A DNA stretch of 10,854 nt from Eubacteriales Family XIII. Incertae Sedis bacterium. Lineage in GTDB: Bacteria > Bacillota > Clostridia > Peptostreptococcales > Anaerovoracaceae. The notes beneath the pieces were generated by a model, which was not told where the DNA came from, ran no database searches, and saw only the letters and a list, made by a program, of their open reading frames with translations. Positions 6,792-10,854 of this stretch are shown here, piece after piece. Position numbers and translations under genes: made by a program. The stretch lies in the NCBI GenBank assembly GCA_031290715.1, contig JAITNA010000105.1, forward strand, positions 1 to 10,854. Direction: 5' to 3'. The stretch's first letter is position 1. The number at the start of each line of letters is the position of its first letter.

Positions 6792-6837
6792 CGAAAACCC
6801 CGAAATGTCATGCAATTGTATTATTATTGCCCCTGTA

Positions 6838-8511
6838 TCAATACCGGCTCCCTCCGATGAACTCCCGCAGCACCGATTCCGGCGGGATTCCGCTTTCATC
6901 CTCCATCGGCGTGAAAAAGCGCAGGAAATAGAGCAGCCATTTTGCGTATCCGTATTCCGCTTCCTCCGGGCCGATCTCCTCGAGAAGCGGCTCAATGTAT
7001 TTGCGCAGGACGGACAGCTCATAGACAAGCGACGAATTGAACACCGCGTCGGCTTCCACATTGAACGGGAAAATATTGACCGACTCGGCCGCACGGACCT
7101 TGGGCCAGACGCTGATGGTTTTCTGCAGGGAATAGCCCCGCGTGCGGTAGTCCCGGAGCATGCGCCGGATAAGGCGCACATCCGTGGAGGGAATGCGGTT
7201 GTGATCGTCGATGTTCAGCTGCGTGAGCGGGCTGATGTAAATCTTGAATTTTTCCCCGTCGTCAACGCCCTTGCTCATCTTGCGGTTGAGCGCGTGAATC
7301 CCCTCGATTACGACAATCTCGTTCACTCCCAATCGCGTCTTGCGTTCCCCGAAAACCTTCTTGCCCTCGATGAAATCAAAGCGGGGCAGATCGACCTCCG
7401 CGCCCGCGAGCAGCTCGTTGATATCGCGGGTAAAGAGTGCGACGTCCACGGCGTCAAGGCCCTCGAAATTGTATTCGCCCTTTTCGTCCTTCGGCGCCTG
7501 ATCGCGCTCCACGAAATAGTCGTCCGTACCGAGGTACAGGGCCTTCTTTTCAAAACGGGAAAGCGCGTCGATGAAGCGTTTGGAAAAAGTCGTTTTGCCC
7601 GACGACGACGGCCCCGCGATCAGCACAATGCGCTTGCCCGACGACGCGACCCGTTCCGCCAAATCCTCGATTTTCGCGGCGTGCAGGTCCTCTGACATTT
7701 GAACGATTCTCTGCCCGTCGCCCCGCTCCATGCTGCGGTTGAGGTCGCTGACGTAGGCGAGGTCGAAAGCGTTCAAAATCTTCCGCTCCTCTTCATACGC
7801 GGCAAAAATCTTGTCGTCCTTGCCGTACGGGATGATACGAACCGGGTCCGACGGGTGCGGAAACCGGAGCAGCACGCCGTCATAGTAGACATCGAGGGCA
7901 AAACAGTCCACATACCCCGAGGACGGCGCCATCAATCCGTAGAAATAGTTCGTATATCCGTCAAGGTGGCACACGTTGACAAAATGGACGTCCGGCGCGC
8001 TTTGCAGGAGCTCCCGCTTCTCCGCGGCCCCGATCTTTTCAAGATATTGGAACAGCGCGTTTTTGCCGACTGTATCCACGCTGATGGGCAGATTGGCGTC
8101 GACGATTTCCCACATCCGCTTTTCGATCCGCCCGAGCAGCGCCGCCGTCAACGGTTCGCCCGCCCCATCCGTTTCAATGGCGGTGAATATCCCCCGATTG
8201 ACCGAATTGTGAATAATAACAGGCACGTCGCCGAGCGTTTCCCGTACCGCTTTCAAATACACAAGGCTGAGCGTCCGCTGGAATGTCCGGTTGGCCGTGT
8301 TATCGCGGATATCGCACAGCGTAATCGTACACGGCTTGTCGATTACATAAGTAAGGGCGACGTCGCTGCTAAAAACCCGCGCGGTAATGATCCGGTGCGG
8401 CAAATGCGAGCGATATTCGCCAAGAAGTTCCTCAATGGTAATCCCCGCGCTCACCGTGCGCTCGATCGGCGCCGCGCCCGGTTCAACATATAAAGTAATC
8501 GCAATGTCCAT
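6838..8511 (-). CDS. Nucleoside kinase (uridine kinase / phosphoribulokinase family) with N-terminal TGS domain
   Basis: Predicted cytoplasmic ATP-dependent nucleoside kinase of the composite clostridial type (557 residues), probably phosphorylating uridine or cytidine. Residues 1-70 look like a ubiquitin-like TGS domain. Residues about 75-240 resemble the second additional domain shared by threonyl- and alanyl-tRNA synthetases (HNSVNRG at 101-107, CHLDG at 181-185). The kinase domain starts near 294 with Walker A GPSSSGKTTFSKRF (300-313), then YLGTDDYFVERD (326-337), DLPRFDFIEGKK (374-385), VVIEGIHALN (400-409) and STDVRLIRRMLRDYRTRGY (442-460), all typical of uridine kinases. The start has GGGAG about five bases upstream and follows an extended -10 promoter shared with rubrerythrin's control region. 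The TGS and synthetase-like parts have no proven role that I know of in this family. Substrate is inferred from homology only. Confidence 0.9.
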   Translation of the reverse strand: MDIAITLYVEPGAAPIERTVSAGITIEELLGEYRSHLPHRIITARVFSSDVALTYVIDKPCTITLCDIRDNTANRTFQRTLSLVYLKAVRETLGDVPVIIHNSVNRGIFTAIETDGAGEPLTAALLGRIEKRMWEIVDANLPISVDTVGKNALFQYLEKIGAAEKRELLQSAPDVHFVNVCHLDGYTNYFYGLMAPSSGYVDCFALDVYYDGVLLRFPHPSDPVRIIPYGKDDKIFAAYEEERKILNAFDLAYVSDLNRSMERGDGQRIVQMSEDLHAAKIEDLAERVASSGKRIVLIAGPSSSGKTTFSKRFIDALSRFEKKALYLGTDDYFVERDQAPKDEKGEYNFEGLDAVDVALFTRDINELLAGAEVDLPRFDFIEGKKVFGERKTRLGVNEIVVIEGIHALNRKMSKGVDDGEKFKIYISPLTQLNIDDHNRIPSTDVRLIRRMLRDYRTRGYSLQKTISVWPKVRAAESVNIFPFNVEADAVFNSSLVYELSVLRKYIEPLLEEIGPEEAEYGYAKWLLYFLRFFTPMEDESGIPPESVLREFIGGSRY

Positions 8512-8546
8512 ATAGCTCCCTATCCTTCTTCCTGCTTCCTTTTTCT

Positions 8547-8572
8547 ATTTGTGGCTTGAGTATACCACAAAT
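8547..8572. promoter_or_regulatory. Operator-like inverted repeat between two divergent promoters
   Basis: ATTTGTGG and CCACAAAT form perfect 8-bp arms around a 10-base spacer. The repeat covers the -35 of the rubrerythrin promoter on the plus strand and the extended -10 of the nucleoside kinase promoter on the minus strand. A bound dimeric regulator would block both. It does not match the PerR, Fur or Rex consensus sites that I know. Confidence 0.55.
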
Positions 8573-8584
8573 CCGATATATAAT
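8556..8584 (+). promoter_or_regulatory. Rubrerythrin promoter
   Basis: TTGAGT (8556-8561), a 17-base spacer and a perfect TATAAT (8579-8584) make a strong sigma-A-type promoter. Transcription would start near 8591, leaving a leader of about 70 bases. The -35 lies inside the inverted repeat at 8547-8572. Confidence 0.75.
8559..8567 (-). promoter_or_regulatory. Nucleoside kinase extended -10 promoter
   Basis: On the minus strand TGGTATACT is an extended -10 (TGn plus TATACT, five of six matches). No good -35 is seen, as is common for extended -10 promoters. The leader to the kinase ATG would be about 40 bases. It overlaps the -35 of the opposite rubrerythrin promoter, so the two polymerases should compete. 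Confidence 0.5.
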
Positions 8585-8660
8585 AGAAAGACTCCATGCC
8601 TTTTGGGTAGGAAAATTAACATTTTATCGTTTCGGTGATTCATCACGGAGGAACAAAACA

Positions 8661-9197
8661 ATGGCTGAATTAACAGGCACAAAAACGTACGACAATTTGA
8701 TGGAAGCGTTCTCGGGCGAGTCGCAGGCGCGCAACAAGTATACTTTCTACTCCTCGCAAGCGGCCAAAGACGGCTATCGGCAAATCTCGAACATCTTCGC
8801 GGAAACCGCGGGCAACGAGAAAGAACATGCCGAGCTCTGGTTCAAGTATTTCCACGGCATCGGCACAACGGCCGAAAACCTCATAGACGCAGCCGCCGGC
8901 GAACACTACGAATGGTCGGACATGTACAAGAGAATGGCCGAGGACGCGAAAGCGGAAGGCTTCACGGAGATCGCGCTGCAGTTTGAAAATGTAGGCAAGA
9001 TCGAGAAAAGCCACGAAGAACGCTATCTGAAACTCAAGGACAACATCGACACCGGCGCCGTTTTCGCGCGCTCCGAACCCGTCGTTTGGAAATGCAGCAA
9101 CTGCGGATTCAAATACACCGGGACGAAAGCCGTCGACGAGTGCCCGGCCTGCAAGCACCCGCAAGCATACTTCGAGCTTGACGCCATCGCGTATTAG
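8661..9197 (+). CDS. rbr: Rubrerythrin
   Basis: Cytoplasmic non-haem iron peroxidase that reduces hydrogen peroxide, normally taking electrons from NAD(P)H via rubredoxin or a reductase; a standard peroxide defence of anaerobes. The protein has 178 residues. The N-terminal ferritin-like four-helix domain supplies the diiron ligands: E20, E53 and H56 (ExxH), E81 and E84 (GEHYEW), and E115 and H118 (ExxH). A C-terminal rubredoxin-like domain carries CSNC (145-148) and CPAC (161-164), which bind one iron. The start at 8661 is set by GGAGGAAC seven bases upstream and by the standard N terminus (TKTYDNLMEAFSGESQA); an in-frame extension upstream to 8556 would run through the promoter. It is the only plus-strand gene in the window, is divergent from the nucleoside kinase, and converges with the DJ-1 gene 28 bases away. 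No clear terminator follows it. Confidence 0.97.
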   Translation: MAELTGTKTYDNLMEAFSGESQARNKYTFYSSQAAKDGYRQISNIFAETAGNEKEHAELWFKYFHGIGTTAENLIDAAAGEHYEWSDMYKRMAEDAKAEGFTEIALQFENVGKIEKSHEERYLKLKDNIDTGAVFARSEPVVWKCSNCGFKYTGTKAVDECPACKHPQAYFELDAIAY

Positions 9198-9223
9198 CCC
9201 CTGGCGTTATTCCGGACGTATCT

Positions 9224-9244
9224 CGTCATTCTGAGTGAAACGAA
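9224..9244. repeat. Sequence resembling a widespread dispersed bacterial repeat
   Basis: CGTCATTCTGAG followed by TGAAACGAA differs at two positions from the motif CGTCATTCTGAG-CGAAGCGAA that I remember as a common intergenic repeat in many bacterial genomes. It covers the last codons and stop of the DJ-1 gene and part of the short convergent gap after rubrerythrin. No second copy occurs in this window. Confidence 0.45.
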
Positions 9245-9780
9245 AGAAGCAAGTCCTCCGCGATTTGCTTCTTTATTTCGCTCCCTTTCAGCGCTTCGAT
9301 AATCGCAAGCGCGAACACCATGGCCGTCCCCGGCCCGCGTGATGTAATCACTTTCCCGCTGACGCAAACATCTTCGCGCGACACCCGCGCCCCTTCGAGT
9401 TCCTTTTCAAAGCCCGGGTAACACGCCGCTTCTTTCCCCGCGAGCAGCCCGGCATGGCCGAGTACCATCGGCGCCGCGCAAATCGCCGCAAGCCATTTTC
9501 CCTGATTGAAAAACGAGAGCAATTTTTCACGCAGCCCCTCATGCGCGTCGAGGTTTGCCGCCCCCGGCATCCCGCCCGGAAGCACGATGACCTCGCAGCG
9601 CTCATATACCGCATCCTCAAAAAGGATATCGGCAATCACCTCAATTCCGTGCGCGCCCGTCACAGGCAGCCGCCCGGCGACCGACACCGTTTCCGTTTCG
9701 ATGCCCGCGCGCCGAAGCAGATCAACCGCCGTCAACGCTTCGATTTCCTCAAATCCATCCGCCAAATGCACATAAACCAT
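9226..9780 (-). CDS. DJ-1/PfpI family protein (YajL/ThiJ-like)
   Basis: Member of the DJ-1/ThiJ/PfpI superfamily, small cytoplasmic proteins linked to carbonyl or oxidative stress, protein and glyoxal deglycation, or chaperone activity. The 184 residues cover the full family fold: a first strand (MVYVHLADGFEEIEA) with the conserved Glu (E14 here), VLPGGMPGA in the middle, and the nucleophile elbow AAICAAP with the reactive Cys at residue 102. SRGPGTAM near residue 148 is also typical. Two ATGs are possible. The one at 9784-9786 directly abuts AGGAGG, so the second at 9778-9780, with six bases of spacing, is the better start. The protein should end near LLL. The last residues, SFHSE, are encoded by the repeat-like sequence at 9224-9244. 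It lies 45 bases downstream of the membrane-protein gene and probably shares its transcript. Exact substrate is not predictable. Confidence 0.92.
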   Translation of the reverse strand: MVYVHLADGFEEIEALTAVDLLRRAGIETETVSVAGRLPVTGAHGIEVIADILFEDAVYERCEVIVLPGGMPGAANLDAHEGLREKLLSFFNQGKWLAAICAAPMVLGHAGLLAGKEAACYPGFEKELEGARVSREDVCVSGKVITSRGPGTAMVFALAIIEALKGSEIKKQIAEDLLLSFHSE

Positions 9781-9825
9781 ATTCATCCTCCTAAAAATAC
9801 AAACGCTTATTGATTATTTTAATTC

Positions 9826-10578
9826 CTACGCAAACATTCTTTCTTCTTCGCGGGTCAGCCGTTTCGCGATCGAATATACTATTACAAAGACAAAAAGTGA
9901 AATCACAAACACCGCCGCAAACGCCTCCATGCGGAAAACCTGTCCGAACATCTCCGGCAGCAGATCGCCGGGGCGCGGGGCGTCGCCAAGCAGTTTTTCC
10001 ATGAGCGGGTCGAGCGCCCCATCCGCGGCCGCGAGGTAGAGCGTTCCGCACATTATCGCAATATAGACCGCGATCGCGGCAAGAAAACTGTGCCGCAGAT
10101 ACTTTTTGCGCCCAAAGAACAATACCAATACGAAAAAAACGGCGGACAGGACGGCCATCGCGCACATGACGACGAAGCTTTTGTCCAAAACACCCCGCAG
10201 CGCGTGTACGCGGACCTGCTCCATGAAGCCGAAAACCGGAATCTGCTTGCCCCGGACCTCCGCCGTGACCGAAAGCTCCTCGCTCTTGTGCATCATGTAT
10301 TCCGAGATCGCATCCGCGATTTCATCCGCGCTCACACTCAGCTCCAAATCTTTCAGAATTTCGCTGCGGCCGATCTCAAAGCTATACAAATCGGGCACGC
10401 GAAAAATGATATTTCCCGCGAACAGCGCCGCCGTGAACGGGATCATTACCGCAAGCAATACCGCGCAGACGCGCATGAGGGCGTACGTCAACGCGCCGGA
10501 CTGACTGCCGCGGCGGGTTTCCCGGTAGCCGGCGATATTTCTCTTGATCTCGCGTTTCGCTTTCCACGATCTCGCCAT
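9826..10578 (-). CDS. Four-helix integral membrane protein, possibly DUF1461 (TIGR01906-like)
   Basis: A 250-residue membrane protein of unknown function. It has a basic N-terminal tail (1-28), a helix near 33-56, a soluble loop of about 75 residues probably outside the membrane, and three further helices (about 133-155, 162-184, 215-239), ending in a basic tail (KRLTREEERMFA). The loop holds VFGFMEQVRVH (114-124). Together with helix placement and length this recalls the Firmicutes DUF1461 family, whose loop has an F..E..H motif, but the usual Asp after that His is not evident, so the assignment is tentative. The gene begins 12 bases after the acetyltransferase stop, in the same phase, and no good ribosome binding site is visible before the ATG, so it may be translated by coupling to that gene. 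It is followed by the DJ-1 gene. No promoter is evident between them. Confidence 0.75.
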   Translation of the reverse strand: MARSWKAKREIKRNIAGYRETRRGSQSGALTYALMRVCAVLLAVMIPFTAALFAGNIIFRVPDLYSFEIGRSEILKDLELSVSADEIADAISEYMMHKSEELSVTAEVRGKQIPVFGFMEQVRVHALRGVLDKSFVVMCAMAVLSAVFFVLVLFFGRKKYLRHSFLAAIAVYIAIMCGTLYLAAADGALDPLMEKLLGDAPRPGDLLPEMFGQVFRMEAFAAVFVISLFVFVIVYSIAKRLTREEERMFA

Positions 10579-10590
10579 GAGGGCGCTTCG

Positions 10591-10854
10591 TCACCGCATC
10601 GGAACTACGACGTCATTTTTTTCGGGATGCTCGCGGTACCACTTGACCGCATACGGGCAGATCAAGACCGCTTGCCGGCCGTCGTCTTTCAGCGTCGCGT
10701 AACACAGCTCCATGAGCTCGCCCGCAACGCCTTTCCCGCGCAGCGAATCGTCGACAAAAGTGTGGTTGATGGCGACGACGCCATCCTTGTATTTCGGGAA
10801 TGTGACCTCCGCAATAATCTCGCCGCCCGCGTCCTTCGCATATATCCAATTGGG
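10591..10854 (-). CDS. GNAT-family N-acetyltransferase (YidJ-like), C-terminal part
   Basis: Only the last 87 codons are in the window; the 5' end lies beyond the right edge. The visible part has AEVTFPKYKDG, then INHTFVDDSLRGKGVAGELM, which contains the acetyl-CoA-binding R-G-x-G-x-A/G signature, and ends with LICPYAVKWYREHPE. This pattern, including the Cys before the PYA segment, matches small stand-alone Gcn5-related acetyltransferases of the YidJ/COG2388 type, which are about 90-100 residues long. Little of the gene is therefore missing. The substrate is unknown for this group. The stop (TGA at 10591-10593) is 12 bases ahead of the membrane-protein start, suggesting an operon of acetyltransferase, membrane protein and DJ-1 protein. 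Confidence 0.85.
   Translation of the reverse strand, partial: PNWIYAKDAGGEIIAEVTFPKYKDGVVAINHTFVDDSLRGKGVAGELMELCYATLKDDGRQAVLICPYAVKWYREHPEKNDVVVPMR

Noticed and set aside
6771..6818. Short direct repeat CCGAAAT and the GCAAT/ATTGC pair near the promoter of the CapD-like gene
   Set aside because: Arms of 5-7 bases with irregular spacing in AT-rich DNA are expected by chance.
7699..8493. Plus-strand open frame of 264 codons opposite the nucleoside kinase
   Set aside because: Same shadow effect; no start signal and no family resemblance.
8556..8660. N-terminal extension of rubrerythrin
   Set aside because: It would be translated through the -10 element and the true leader. The strong GGAGGAAC before 8661 and the family N terminus fix the start at 8661.
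9198..9225. Bidirectional terminator in the convergent gap after rubrerythrin
   Set aside because: No stable stem with flanking T runs can be drawn in these 28 bases.

Overview
The window looks like chromosomal DNA from an anaerobic, fairly GC-rich member of the Bacillota, most likely a clostridial lineage. The evidence is the short Firmicutes-type glucose-6-phosphate isomerase, tandem LytR-CpsA-Psr (LCP) proteins, a TGS-domain nucleoside kinase of clostridial type, a 3-hydroxybutyryl-CoA dehydrogenase, rubrerythrin, and strong GGAGG-type ribosome binding sites. I see no tRNA, rRNA, CRISPR array, transposase or phage gene. The longest stretch without a coding sequence is 178 bases.

Left part (1-3239, all minus strand): the first 48 codons of a catalase run off the left edge. 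Upstream of it is what looks like one transcription unit: 3-hydroxybutyryl-CoA dehydrogenase, then two tandem LCP paralogues whose coding regions overlap. A perfect extended -10 promoter (TGATATAAT) lies ahead of the dehydrogenase. Both LCP proteins lack several charged residues usually found in the family's phosphate-binding pocket. One carries three copies of a 7-bp repeat at its 5' end.

Middle (3325-8511, minus strand): glucose-6-phosphate isomerase; a large membrane-anchored CapD/PglF/FlaA1-like nucleotide-sugar dehydratase homologue in which two catalytic positions are replaced; and a nucleoside kinase with TGS, synthetase-like and P-loop kinase regions. Sugar-phosphate supply (Pgi), sugar-nucleotide modification (CapD-like) and attachment of glycopolymers to the wall (LCP) suggest a loose envelope theme, but these genes are not one tight operon.

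Right part (8512-10854): a divergent control region with an 8-bp-arm inverted repeat overlaps promoter elements for both the nucleoside kinase (minus) and rubrerythrin (plus). Rubrerythrin is the only plus-strand gene. Converging on it is a minus-strand series: a GNAT acetyltransferase (5' end outside the window), a four-helix membrane protein, and a DJ-1/PfpI protein whose last codons overlap a sequence resembling a widespread dispersed bacterial repeat. Catalase and rubrerythrin, and possibly the DJ-1 protein, fit peroxide defence in an anaerobe.

Most of the window is ordinary housekeeping content and I did not find a clear new multi-gene system. The best leads are the dehydratase homologue with altered catalytic residues, the divergent pair of LCP proteins with a possible phase-variable repeat, and the shared operator-like palindrome between nucleoside kinase and rubrerythrin.
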